IMG/VR virus record: IMGVR_UViG_3300007760_000740
Location: 1-41,735 of that record
DNA from: a virus
Direction: 5' to 3' (one strand)
Length of the DNA stretch: 41,735 nucleotides
The number at the start of each line of letters is the position of its first letter. Position 1 is the stretch's first letter. Of the stretch, positions 1 to 7,261 are shown piece by piece. The position numbers were made by a program, and so were the translations under genes. Below the pieces are notes generated by a model. It was not told the DNA's origin and made no database searches. It saw nothing but the letters and a program-made list of their open reading frames with translations.

Positions 1-1284
1 GCAATTTCTGATGTTGTTAATGAAGCTGTTGTTCACGAAGATGGGAAACCAACTGTTGCTATTTCTTTAGACAATGTAGAACAGAGTGATGGAATAAAAA
101 CTAAAATATCTAATGAATTCAAAAACATTTTACGTCTATTAGATTTTAATAAAACTGGTTCAGATTTATTTAAAAAATGGTATATTGATGCAAAAATATA
201 TCATCATATCATAATTGATAAAAATAAAATAAAAAATGGTATACAAGAATTAATTCCAATTGATGCATTAAATATACAAAAAGTAAAAGAAATAAAAAAA
301 GAAAAAGATCCTGTAACAAATGTTGAAATGGTAGCTGATACGCAAGAATATTTTGTTTATACACCAAATGATCATGTTATTACTGATGTAGTTCGTGTGG
401 CACCAGATTCTATTTCTTATGTTCATTCTGGTATGGTGGACAATCAAAAACAAATTATTATAGGTTATCTATATAAGTCAATAAAACCATTCAATCAATT
501 AAGAATGATTGAAGATTCACTCGTTATCTATCGTTTAGCAAGAGCTCCAGAAAGACGAATCTTTTATATTGATGTTGGTAACTTACCGAAATTAAAAGCA
601 GAACAATATTTACGTTCTGTAATGGACAAATATAAACAAAAAGTAATTTACAATGCTTCATCGGGTGAAGTAGAAGATCAGAAAAAACAGATGTCAATGT
701 TAGAAGATTTCTGGCTACCACGAAGAGATGGTGGTAGGGGAACCGAGATTTCTACATTACCATCAGGTCAAAATTTAGGTGAGATCGAAGATATTGAATA
801 TTTCAGAAAGAAACTATATCAATCTCTAAGCGTTCCAATTTCCCGTATTGAAGGAACAGAACAAACTGCATTTAATCTTGGTCGAGCTTCAGAAATTAAT
901 AGAGATGAAATAAAATTTACTAAGTTTATTGCTAAGTTACGACATAGATTTTCACATCTGTTCACAGATTTGTTAAGAATACAATTAATCTTGAAGGGTA
1001 TTATTAACGAAGAAGATTGGTTTGAGATCAAAGATAATATTGATTATATCTGGACAAAAGATTCACATTTCTCTGAACTAAAGAACAATGAAATTATAAG
1101 AGAACGATTTGAAATTTTACAAACTATGGAAGAATATATTGGTAAATATGTTTCTCAAGAATGGGTAAGAAAAAATGTTCTTCAACAAACAGAAGAAGAA
1201 ATAAAAGAAATGCAAAAACAGATTGATAAAGAAAAAGAAGAAGAGCCTCAAGAAGATGATATAGGTGATATGGAGGATGTTTAA
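1..1284 (+). CDS. 20: Portal vertex protein gp20 (5' partial)
   Basis: This is the C-terminal 427 residues of the T4-type portal protein. The frame is open from base 1 and the true start lies upstream of the window. The portal forms the dodecameric ring at the special capsid vertex, through which DNA is packaged and ejected and to which the neck and tail attach. Recognition rests on family features, for example a stretch near base 530 reading LARAPERRIFYIDVGNLPK, a following acidic region with FWLPRR, and the segment SVPISRIEGTEQTAFNLGR near base 830. The tail is acidic (EEEPQEDD). It is followed at once by prohead core, protease, scaffold and capsid genes in T4 order. The stop overlaps the next start (TAATG). 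The identification is firm; only the N-terminus is missing. Confidence 0.96.
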   Translation, partial: AISDVVNEAVVHEDGKPTVAISLDNVEQSDGIKTKISNEFKNILRLLDFNKTGSDLFKKWYIDAKIYHHIIIDKNKIKNGIQELIPIDALNIQKVKEIKKEKDPVTNVEMVADTQEYFVYTPNDHVITDVVRVAPDSISYVHSGMVDNQKQIIIGYLYKSIKPFNQLRMIEDSLVIYRLARAPERRIFYIDVGNLPKLKAEQYLRSVMDKYKQKVIYNASSGEVEDQKKQMSMLEDFWLPRRDGGRGTEISTLPSGQNLGEIEDIEYFRKKLYQSLSVPISRIEGTEQTAFNLGRASEINRDEIKFTKFIAKLRHRFSHLFTDLLRIQLILKGIINEEDWFEIKDNIDYIWTKDSHFSELKNNEIIRERFEILQTMEEYIGKYVSQEWVRKNVLQQTEEEIKEMQKQIDKEKEEEPQEDDIGDMEDV

Positions 1285-1511
1285 TGTCATTAAGAAAATC
1301 TAGCTTTATTAAAAATTATAAAAAGAAACTTTCTGTTACTGATTTAAGTAACACGAAAGAGGCTATTCATTATGCCTTTAAATTAACAGATAAATATGGT
1401 ATAAATAAGTTAGATAAATCTATTTTTGAAGCATCTATTAAATATAATATTGAAGAAAATATATTAAGAGATAATATTGATAATTTTTTTGAAAGGGATA
1501 ACAATGAGTGA
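1284..1511 (+). CDS. Small hypothetical protein of the prohead gene cluster
   Basis: 75 residues, basic in the N-terminal part (repeated Lys) and acidic at the end (FFERDNNE). There is no signal peptide, membrane segment or motif I recognise. Its start codon overlaps the gp20 stop (TAATG) and its stop overlaps the next start, so it is translationally coupled within the head operon. T4 has small core proteins gp67 and gp68 at this place. This protein could be a diverged core component, but I see no sequence feature that proves it. Confidence 0.7.
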   Translation: MSLRKSSFIKNYKKKLSVTDLSNTKEAIHYAFKLTDKYGINKLDKSIFEASIKYNIEENILRDNIDNFFERDNNE

Positions 1512-1698
1512 TTTAAAGCACACAATTTTTCAAAACATTTTAGATAAAAAATATACAAAAGCAAATAAAGACTTTGAAGGTATTATGAAAGATAAAGTTT
1601 TTTCTGCTATCAATAATTTCAAAAAAGATTTTACATATAGCCCCTCAGATACTTCTGAAGTAGAACCATCAACACCAGAGGATAAACAAGATGAATAA
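1504..1698 (+). CDS. 67: gp67-like small prohead core protein
   Basis: 64 residues from the ATG at 1504, chosen over an upstream in-frame start because GAAAGGG lies just before it. The first 45 residues look helical and amphipathic (FEGIMKDKVFSAINNFKKDF) and the tail is acidic and proline-rich (EVEPSTPEDKQDE). T4 gp67, which sits directly after the portal gene, has the same plan: a short helical N-terminus and an acidic tail. It is a component of the prohead scaffold core that gp21 degrades during maturation. The assignment is by position, size and composition, not by strong identity. It overlaps both neighbours by 8 bases. Confidence 0.6.
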   Translation: MSDLKHTIFQNILDKKYTKANKDFEGIMKDKVFSAINNFKKDFTYSPSDTSEVEPSTPEDKQDE

Positions 1699-2299
1699 TG
1701 TAGAAACACAAGATGAAGCATTAAATATAGCACAACGAAATAAAAAATCTAGGTTAATGAAAGCCAAAGGTAAAATTATTGCTCGTAAACGTGCTATATC
1801 AATGAAGAAAAAATCTAGTCCAGAAAAGTTGAAGAAGAAGGCTCAGAAGAAAGCAAGAGATTTAATTGCTAAGAAAATGTTAAAGGGAAAAAGCAAAGCC
1901 GATTTATCACAATCAGGTAAAGAAAATTTGGAGAAAAAATTAGATAAAAAGAAAGCACTTATTAAAAAGATCGCTAAGAAAATTTTACCAAAAGTTAAAG
2001 CAGCAGAAACAGAAAGAATGGCAAACAAAAAAGAAAAGAAAGAATCCGTAACAGGAACATCCGTAGCCGAAGGATATGAATCTCATGTTCTGGCAATATT
2101 GGATGATGAGGGGATTGATGGGCCGTTAGGTTATAATCCTTTCTTTGAGAGAGGTAAACTTTATGTTATGAAGGGTAAGGAACGTGCGGCAAAGAAGGCA
2201 TTACAAAATTCAGGCAAAATTAATAAGATTCCAAGAATTGTTGGAGAAGAGTTAGAAACAGAAAGAATGGCAAACAAAAAAGAAAAGGGAGATAAATAA
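1691..2299 (+). CDS. Lysine-rich prohead-locus protein with an internal duplication
   Basis: 202 residues. Residues 1-115 are extremely Lys/Arg-rich and predicted helical (runs such as KKKSSPEKLKKKAQKKARD), as in many marine T4-type phages that carry a basic protein between gene 20 and gene 21. Residues 115-190 are quite different, with a small globular-looking segment (EGYESHVLAILDDEGIDGPL) containing aromatic and glycine residues. The eleven-residue motif ETERMANKKEK occurs at the end of the basic part and again at the C-terminus, encoded by a 33-base exact direct repeat. A basic core protein could neutralise acidic scaffold or bind DNA in the prohead. It may occupy the slot of T4 gp68, but I cannot show homology. 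It overlaps gp67 by 8 bases and ends directly before gp21. Confidence 0.75.
   Translation: MNNVETQDEALNIAQRNKKSRLMKAKGKIIARKRAISMKKKSSPEKLKKKAQKKARDLIAKKMLKGKSKADLSQSGKENLEKKLDKKKALIKKIAKKILPKVKAAETERMANKKEKKESVTGTSVAEGYESHVLAILDDEGIDGPLGYNPFFERGKLYVMKGKERAAKKALQNSGKINKIPRIVGEELETERMANKKEKGDK
2006..2038 (+). repeat. 33-bp exact direct repeat, copy 1
   Basis: The sequence beginning gaaacagaaagaatggcaaa is identical to 2255-2287 over 33 bases. Both copies are in the same reading frame of the lysine-rich protein and encode ETERMANKKEK. They flank a 216-base segment that encodes the globular-looking domain. Confidence 0.9.
2255..2287 (+). repeat. 33-bp exact direct repeat, copy 2
   Basis: Second copy of the 33-base repeat, at the 3' end of the lysine-rich protein gene. 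The spacing suggests that a domain was inserted at, or duplicated together with, the original C-terminus. Confidence 0.9.
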
Positions 2300-2923
2300 A
2301 TGAAACTTATTACTGAACATACCAATGATATTGAATATATTGTTGAAGGTAAAGGAAAACAACAATACATCAAAGGTGTATTTATGCAATCTGATGTTAA
2401 AAATCAGAATGGTAGAGTTTATCCTTTTCCTGTTCTTCAACGCGAAGTTAAAAATTATAATAAGAAATTTGTGAAAGAGGGCAGGGCATTAGGTGAACTT
2501 GGACATCCTATGGGGCCTACAATAAACCTTGACCGTGTTTCTCATCTTATTACTGAGTTACACGAAGATGGTAAGAATTTTGTTGGTAAGGCAAAAATTA
2601 TGGACACACCAAATGGTAAGATTGTTAAAAATCTTTTAGAATCTGGTGTTAAACTTGGTGTTAGTTCAAGAGGATTGGGAACTGTAAAAGCAAACAAGGC
2701 TGGTGTAAATGAAGTACAGAAGGATTTCACATTAAGCACAGTTGATATTGTAGCTGATCCGTCTGCCCCTGCCGCGTTTGTTAATGGTATTATGGAAGGG
2801 AAAGAGTTTACAGCAACAGGGGAAGTGGAAGATTACATCAAAAAAGATGTTCATTCTACCAATTCAAAGGAATTAGATGCAAAAAAACTTGAAATATTCG
2901 AGAAATTTCTCGGAAATCTCTAA
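2300..2923 (+). CDS. 21: Prohead maturation protease gp21
   Basis: 207 residues, close to the T4 protease (about 212). It cleaves scaffold, core and capsid precursors inside the prohead, then destroys itself. Family features visible are GELGHP with the likely catalytic His at residue 69, GVSSRGLG with the Ser pair at 122-123, and TVDIVADPSAP at 148-157. These follow the assemblin-like serine protease fold known for T4 gp21 and herpesvirus proteases. The start at 2300 follows an AAAAGGGAG ribosome site and lies directly after the previous stop. Known T4 specificity is [L/I]-x-E followed by a small residue. Such sites occur in gp23 here and at the N-termini of the proteins encoded at 38301-41623. 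Confidence 0.95.
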   Translation: MKLITEHTNDIEYIVEGKGKQQYIKGVFMQSDVKNQNGRVYPFPVLQREVKNYNKKFVKEGRALGELGHPMGPTINLDRVSHLITELHEDGKNFVGKAKIMDTPNGKIVKNLLESGVKLGVSSRGLGTVKANKAGVNEVQKDFTLSTVDIVADPSAPAAFVNGIMEGKEFTATGEVEDYIKKDVHSTNSKELDAKKLEIFEKFLGNL

Positions 2924-2926
2924 TCT

Positions 2927-2934
2927 TATAAATA
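2927..2934 (+). promoter_or_regulatory. T4-type late promoter TATAAATA upstream of gene 22
   Basis: Exact TATAAATA in the short gap between genes 21 and 22. In T4 this octamer, centred at -10, is read by the gp55 sigma factor, and gp55 is encoded in this window. It would start transcripts near 2940 for scaffold and probably capsid genes. Confidence 0.8.
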
Positions 2935-2973
2935 TTAATAGACTTAAAAACACAACTTTAAAGGAGAAGCAAC

Positions 2974-3915
2974 ATGGCTAACGATGAAACCCTAAATGAT
3001 GGAGAACTTGAAAAAGAAATTATGGAAGCTGCCAAAAAAGCAGAAGAGGAAGAAGTAGAAGAAGTAGAAGAAGAAGTAAAGAAAGAGAAAGAAGAAGTAA
3101 AGAAAGAGGAAGAAGAGGAAGAAGAGGAAGAAGAGGAAGAAGATGAGGAAGAAGTAGAAGAAAAGAAATCCAAGAAGGAAGATATCGAAGTAGATGTTTC
3201 TACCGATGTTGCCGCTCTTGTCGAGGGTGAAGAACTTTCAGAAGAATTTAAAACTAAAGCTGCTACAATCTTTGAAGCTGCTGTTAAATCTAAAATCGCT
3301 GGTATTCGTAAACAGATTCGTGAAGAAACGAAGAAAGAAACGGACGAGCGTATTAAGTCTATGCAGTCTGAAATGACTGAGAACATGGATAACTATCTCA
3401 ATTATACAGTAAAAGAATGGATGACAGAAAATAAACTTGCTGTTGATACTGGTGTTCGTAACGAAGTCACCGAGAGTTTTATTTCTGGTTTGAAGAAGTT
3501 GTTTGAAGAGCATTATATTGATGTTCCTAATGAGAAGGAAGATGTATTTGAAAATCTAGTCGTTGAAGTTGCTGAATTGGAAGAAAAACTTGACGAACAA
3601 ACAGAGAAGCATATGGAAACCGTGAAAGAATTAAATACATATAAAGCTGATCGTATTTTCAAAGCAATTTCCAAAGGAATGGTTGATACTGATGTAGAGA
3701 AGTTGGCTGAGTTAACCGAAGATGTTGAGTACGATACTGATGAACAGTATAAAGAAAAACTGAACATCATCAAGAACAGCTATTTCAAGTCAGACAAAAA
3801 AGAAGTAACAGATAATAAGAAAACAGCCGGTACTAACAATTCAGTTGCAGATGGAAAAAGTGATGAACGTATGGACAGTATTATGAGTGCTATTTCTAAT
3901 TTATCAAAGCAATAA
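2974..3915 (+). CDS. 22: Prohead scaffolding core protein gp22
   Basis: 313 residues, highly acidic, with Glu-rich low-complexity sequence at roughly residues 15-70 and long predicted coiled-coil stretches afterwards. T4 gp22 is the major scaffold protein around which the gp23 shell assembles and is later degraded by gp21. The identification rests on position between genes 21 and 23, size, charge and helical content. The start at 2974 follows AAAGGAGAAG, with a late promoter 40 bases upstream. The Glu-rich stretch creates a Ser-rich shadow frame on the other strand (2958-3386), which is not a gene. Confidence 0.9.
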   Translation: MANDETLNDGELEKEIMEAAKKAEEEEVEEVEEEVKKEKEEVKKEEEEEEEEEEEEDEEEVEEKKSKKEDIEVDVSTDVAALVEGEELSEEFKTKAATIFEAAVKSKIAGIRKQIREETKKETDERIKSMQSEMTENMDNYLNYTVKEWMTENKLAVDTGVRNEVTESFISGLKKLFEEHYIDVPNEKEDVFENLVVEVAELEEKLDEQTEKHMETVKELNTYKADRIFKAISKGMVDTDVEKLAELTEDVEYDTDEQYKEKLNIIKNSYFKSDKKEVTDNKKTAGTNNSVADGKSDERMDSIMSAISNLSKQ

Positions 3916-3979
3916 ACTAAATAATGGAATGAATGATAACACAAAAATTTAACTAAATTAATAATTAAAGGAGATACAA

Positions 3980-5236
3980 ATGTATTTATCTGAAAACATC
4001 AAGGAAAAATGGGCACCAGTAATGGAGCACAAAGACCTTGAGGAAATTAAAGATTCTTATAAGCGTGATGTAACATTGCGTTTGTTGGAAAACCAAGAAA
4101 ATTTCTTGAAAGAAGCAGCACCGACTAACTCAATGGGTGCTTCTTCTTCTACGCCAGGAGATGGCCACGTTGATACCTGGGATCCTATTTTGATTTCTCT
4201 GGTTAGACGTGCAATGCCTCATTTGATGGCATATGATGTTTGTGGTGTTCAGCCTATGAACGGACCTACTGGTCTTATTTTCGCAATGAAATCTAAATAT
4301 TCCACGCAGGGTGGAACTGAAGCTCTTCATAACGAAGCAGATACAGATTTCTCTGGTACTGGTACTCATGTTGCTACAGACGGAACAAATAATCCGTTTG
4401 CTGGAACATGGACAACAGGTGCTGGCGATACTACTGCTAACATGGAAGCATATGGTTCTACTGGTGGAACGGCATTTGGTGAAATGGCATTTAGTATTGA
4501 CAAAACTTCCGTAACAGCTAAGTCACGTGCTTTGAAAGCTGAGTATTCTACGGAGTTGGCTCAAGACCTGAAAGCAGTTCATGGATTGGATGCAGAGACA
4601 GAATTGTCAAATATTCTTTCTTCTGAAATCCTTGCTGAAATCAATCGTGAAATCATCCGCCGCATTTATAAAAATGCACGATGGGGAGCCGCTACTAATA
4701 CTACGGCTGCTGGTACTTTCGATCTTGACACGGATTCTAATGGCCGATGGTCTGTTGAGAAGTTTAAAGGTTTGATGTTTCAGATTGAGCGAGATCGAAA
4801 TGAGATTGCTACCGACACGCGTCGTGGAAAAGGTAACTTTTTGATCTGTTCCGCTGACGTTGCTTCTGCATTGTCTATGTCTGGTATGCTAGAAACAGGA
4901 CATGCGACTAGTGGTGATGCACATACAAATACCCTCGTTGGTACAATGAATGGTATGAAAGTATATGTTGATCCTTATTACGGTTCAGCAGCTGGACAAC
5001 ATTATGTTGTTGGTTATAAGGGCTCTAGTCCTTACGACGCAGGCATGTTTTATTGTCCTTACGTTCCGTTGCAGATGGTGAGAGCGATGGGTGAGGATAC
5101 ATTCCAACCAAAAATCGGATTCAAAACCCGATATGGAATTGTTGACAATCCATTCGTTACTGCTGACCAAGCTGGTACTTCTACTAGCACTGGTAACCAG
5201 TACTACAGAAAAGTCAAAGTTGTCAACTTGATGTAA
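3980..5236 (+). CDS. 23: Major capsid protein gp23
   Basis: 418 residues, shell-forming HK97-fold subunit. Matches to the T4 family include VRRAMPHLMAYDVCGVQPMN near residue 75, LKAEYSTELAQDLKAVHGLDAE in the middle, REIIRRIYKNA, and the C-terminal GFKTRYGIVDNPF. It is about 100 residues shorter than T4 gp23, and the loss falls between the N-terminal arm region and MAFSIDK, where T4 carries its insertion domain. A gp21-type cleavage site NFLKE|A is visible at E45, so the mature chain should start at Ala46. The start follows a strong AAAGGAGA site. No separate late-promoter octamer is seen directly upstream, so it may share the one before gene 22. A hairpin terminator lies directly downstream. 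Confidence 0.97.
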   Translation: MYLSENIKEKWAPVMEHKDLEEIKDSYKRDVTLRLLENQENFLKEAAPTNSMGASSSTPGDGHVDTWDPILISLVRRAMPHLMAYDVCGVQPMNGPTGLIFAMKSKYSTQGGTEALHNEADTDFSGTGTHVATDGTNNPFAGTWTTGAGDTTANMEAYGSTGGTAFGEMAFSIDKTSVTAKSRALKAEYSTELAQDLKAVHGLDAETELSNILSSEILAEINREIIRRIYKNARWGAATNTTAAGTFDLDTDSNGRWSVEKFKGLMFQIERDRNEIATDTRRGKGNFLICSADVASALSMSGMLETGHATSGDAHTNTLVGTMNGMKVYVDPYYGSAAGQHYVVGYKGSSPYDAGMFYCPYVPLQMVRAMGEDTFQPKIGFKTRYGIVDNPFVTADQAGTSTSTGNQYYRKVKVVNLM

Positions 5237-5245
5237 TTTAAGTTT

Positions 5246-5277
5246 AATATAGGGACCTTCGGGTCCCTATATTTTTC
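5246..5277 (+). terminator. Intrinsic terminator after gene 23
   Basis: Perfect 11-12 bp stem (5246-5257 with 5262-5273) closed by a TTCG tetraloop and followed by a T-rich tail. This very stable UUCG hairpin would end the late head operon. The rest of the 170-base gap to 5407 holds an early-type promoter (5330-5362) and a weak 8-bp hairpin (5388-5412) overlapping the desaturase stop. Confidence 0.92.
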
Positions 5278-5329
5278 TCTTATATTGGGATTGTGGGACA
5301 TTAACTTTTATTCACAAATAGTCAACTTC

Positions 5330-5362
5330 TTCCTTGTATCGCTATTCTTTTTTTAGTATAAT
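5330..5362 (+). promoter_or_regulatory. Early-type promoter pointing into the 3' end of the desaturase (antisense)
   Basis: TTCCTTG at 5330-5336, 20 bases, then TATAAT at 5357-5362, the same layout as six other intergenic promoters here. It points right, but the next gene on that strand starts only at 6280. Its RNA would first run antisense through the desaturase gene (5407-6204). Confidence 0.65.
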
Positions 5363-5406
5363 TTGTATGTGGTTGGTTGGGTGGATCAAGTAATACATAT
5401 ATAATA

Positions 5407-6204
5407 TTACTTCTTAAATGGTTTTATTGAATATATAATATTAAGCTTTATTAAAGCTTTAATAAGTATTCCTGTTAGATCAAGTTCCCAGTATTTAACT
5501 TTTGTTGTATAGCCTTTAGGATGTTTATGATGATTTGAATGCCATCCCTCACCAAATGTTAGTAAAGCTACCCACCAAGTATTCTTTGATCTATCAGCTA
5601 TTCTATAATTAGTATAACCCCATTTATGACAAGCACTATTAACTAACCAAGTCACATGATAGACTACTACTAATCTTACAAAGATTCCCCATACAACCCA
5701 TGAGATACCACCCATTAAATAGAATAAACCACCTAAAGCTATTTGGATAAGAACAAAATATTTTTCTAGGAATTGATAAAATTTGTCGCCATTAATATCT
5801 TTAGTATATTTTCTTAATCGTGCTTTATTGTCAAATCGATATCTATCATAACACATCCATCCAATATGTGACCACCAAAAACCTTGACTTGCATTATGTG
5901 GATCATTTGATCTATCCGATGCTTCATGGTGCATTCGGTGTTGTGCTATCCATTTTAGAGGACCGTTCTGACAGGCAAGTGTTCCACAAAATACAACAAA
6001 ATAGTCTAGCCATTTTGGTAGGAATACGCTTCTGTGACATAGATATCTGTGAAACCCAAAACAGACTCCTATACTGGCTGTTAAATAATACATAAAGACA
6101 AACAGACCAACTGCTGACCAACAGAATGTAGATGGGAGAAATACTAGAAAGGCTCCAAGATGGAGGAAGATGAACCAGCCGATAATTAGTTTATTCAATT
6201 TCAT
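5407..6204 (-). CDS. Fatty acid (acyl-CoA/acyl-lipid delta-9 type) desaturase
   Basis: 265 residues, integral membrane di-iron desaturase that introduces a cis double bond into acyl chains. All three histidine boxes are present: HRYLCH (52-57), HRMHH (89-93) and WHSNHH (221-226, followed by KHP). Hydrophobic spans near 8-50 and 150-185 would form the four membrane helices. The start at 6204 follows AAGGA with six-base spacing. It is the only minus-strand gene in the window and lies between late structural genes, so it is a cargo gene. In the infected cell it would change membrane lipid unsaturation using host electron donors. Similar desaturases are known from some marine T4-type phages. Substrate and position specificity cannot be read from the sequence. 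Confidence 0.93.
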   Translation of the reverse strand: MKLNKLIIGWFIFLHLGAFLVFLPSTFCWSAVGLFVFMYYLTASIGVCFGFHRYLCHRSVFLPKWLDYFVVFCGTLACQNGPLKWIAQHRMHHEASDRSNDPHNASQGFWWSHIGWMCYDRYRFDNKARLRKYTKDINGDKFYQFLEKYFVLIQIALGGLFYLMGGISWVVWGIFVRLVVVYHVTWLVNSACHKWGYTNYRIADRSKNTWWVALLTFGEGWHSNHHKHPKGYTTKVKYWELDLTGILIKALIKLNIIYSIKPFKK

Positions 6205-6208
6205 TTTT

Positions 6209-6241
6209 TTCCTTGTGTAAATATTATAAATATAGTATAGT
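6209..6241 (+). promoter_or_regulatory. Early-type promoter upstream of the tail tube gene
   Basis: TTCCTTG at 6209-6215, 20-base spacer, then TATAGT at 6236-6241. The spacer contains the late octamer TATAAATA (6225-6232), so early and late elements are nested. The -10 differs from TATAAT at one position. Confidence 0.5.
6225..6232 (+). promoter_or_regulatory. T4-type late promoter TATAAATA upstream of the tail tube gene
   Basis: Exact octamer 48 bases before the ATG at 6280, as expected for a structural tail gene. The transcript would start near 6238. Confidence 0.75.
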
Positions 6242-6268
6242 GTAATATATATAATAGTAAATTGTCAA
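6239..6268 (-). promoter_or_regulatory. Candidate promoter for the desaturase
   Basis: On the minus strand TTGACA (6268-6263) is followed after 18 bases by TACACT (6244-6239), about 35 bases before the desaturase start. The -35 is perfect and the -10 is weak. It overlaps the plus-strand promoter elements, so the two directions may compete. Confidence 0.3.
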
Positions 6269-6279
6269 GGATAAATTTT

Positions 6280-6786
6280 ATGGCCATAAAAAATCAACCC
6301 ACGAATCTTAATCAATTGAATGTTGTTTCATTTGAAACGAACTTTCTAAGAATGCCTAATGTTAATTATTTTTGTCAACGAGTAAATATACCAGGTATTT
6401 CATTAAGTAATACTATCCAGTCAACACCTTTTGCTAATATTCCAATAGAAGGTGATGTGTTAGAATTTGAAGATCTAAATATATCGTTTATTGTTGATGA
6501 GGATTTACAAAATTATCTAGAAATTTATAATTGGTTACATGCCTTAGGTTTTCCGGAAAGATATACACAATATGATAATGAAACAGATTTAGCTATTAAA
6601 TCTGATTGTAATATTATTATACATACCAATAAATCCAACCCCAATTATAGTATAGTATTTAAAGATGTATTTCCGGTATCATTAGGAGTTATAAATTTTG
6701 ATACAAACACTACAGATCTAGAGCCTATTGTTGTTGATGCAACCTTTAAATATACAGGTGCATTTAACGTAAATAAACTGGTATAA
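6280..6786 (+). CDS. 19: gp19-like tail tube protein
   Basis: 168 residues. I start it at ATG 6280, with AAGGA eight bases upstream, rather than at an in-frame TTG at 6262. The pattern fits the T4 tail tube family (T4 gp19 is 163 residues): a strand-rich core with VNIPGISL, then PIEGDVLEFEDLNISFIVDE, a short helix LQNYLEIYNWLHAL, and a C-terminal VVDATFKYTGAF that mirrors the closing strand of gp19. Such proteins stack as hexameric rings to form the inner tube for DNA ejection. The family also includes tube-initiator and related tail proteins, so the exact tail role is less sure. A late promoter octamer lies upstream. It is placed away from genes 18 and 20, which differs from T4. Confidence 0.65.
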   Translation: MAIKNQPTNLNQLNVVSFETNFLRMPNVNYFCQRVNIPGISLSNTIQSTPFANIPIEGDVLEFEDLNISFIVDEDLQNYLEIYNWLHALGFPERYTQYDNETDLAIKSDCNIIIHTNKSNPNYSIVFKDVFPVSLGVINFDTNTTDLEPIVVDATFKYTGAFNVNKLV

Positions 6787-6790
6787 CTTC

Positions 6791-6823
6791 TTCCTTGTAT
6801 ATTTCCTTTAGTCTTGTTATAAT
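6791..6823 (+). promoter_or_regulatory. Early promoter of uvsY (predicted leaderless)
   Basis: TTCCTTG 6791-6797, 20 bases, TATAAT 6818-6823. Only six bases separate the -10 from the uvsY ATG at 6830, so the transcript should begin at or next to the start codon. No ribosome site is present. Confidence 0.8.
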
Positions 6824-6829
6824 AGTAGC

Positions 6830-7261
6830 ATGAATATAAATGAAATTAAAATAATGTGCGAAAAAGATGTAAAGATTGATAGCACGGATTTGGATGGGTA
6901 TTCTATATCTATTCCAACACTTGCTAACAAATATCACCAGCTCGCTTTTGATGAACGGAAAGTGCTACGCTTTCTTCAAAGTGAGTATAATGTTTTATTA
7001 CGACAGAGATGGCTTTACTATTCCGGCAAGGCAAATGATGATGTTTACGATAAAGAGCCGTTTGATTTAAAAGTATTAAAGAACGATATGGAAATGTTTT
7101 TAAATGCTGACCCAAAAATTATAGAAATGAAAGATAGAGTAGGTGAACAAACAGACAAGATTAATTTAATTGATGAAACGGCAAAAAAGATTATAGCTGC
7201 TTCTTTCAATATCAGTAATACGATTAAATGGCGGAAATTTTTGGCAGGGGATTTGACGTGA
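6830..7261 (+). CDS. uvsY: UvsY recombination mediator
   Basis: 143 residues, near T4 UvsY (137). UvsY helps load UvsX recombinase onto gp32-coated single-stranded DNA. Shared features are the N-terminal KDVKIDSTDL (T4 has KDVFIDSTKL), the central LLRQRWLYYSGKAND (T4 LKARLDYYSGRGD) and a C-terminal helix ending KWRKFLAG. It is followed by uvsW, as in T4. The start ATG has no Shine-Dalgarno sequence and lies at the predicted transcription start, so it is likely read from a leaderless message. Confidence 0.93.
   Translation: MNINEIKIMCEKDVKIDSTDLDGYSISIPTLANKYHQLAFDERKVLRFLQSEYNVLLRQRWLYYSGKANDDVYDKEPFDLKVLKNDMEMFLNADPKIIEMKDRVGEQTDKINLIDETAKKIIAASFNISNTIKWRKFLAGDLT

Noticed and set aside
2958-3386. 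Serine-rich minus-strand open frame of 142 codons
   Set aside because: It is the shadow of the Glu-rich (GAA/GAG/AGA-rich) low-complexity part of gene 22 and has no ribosome site.
5388-5412. 8-bp hairpin at the desaturase stop as a terminator
   Set aside because: The stem is all but AT-only and no T run follows on either strand, so termination is doubtful.
5448-5465. 18-base perfect palindrome TTATTAAAGCTTTAATAA
   Set aside because: It lies within the desaturase coding region and arises from a repeated Ile-Lys-Ala/Leu pattern; there is no sign of an operator.
7228-7257. Upstream ATG as the uvsW start
   Set aside because: No ribosome site precedes it. The GTG at 7258 has AGGGGA, overlaps the uvsY stop, and fits the T4 N-terminus.
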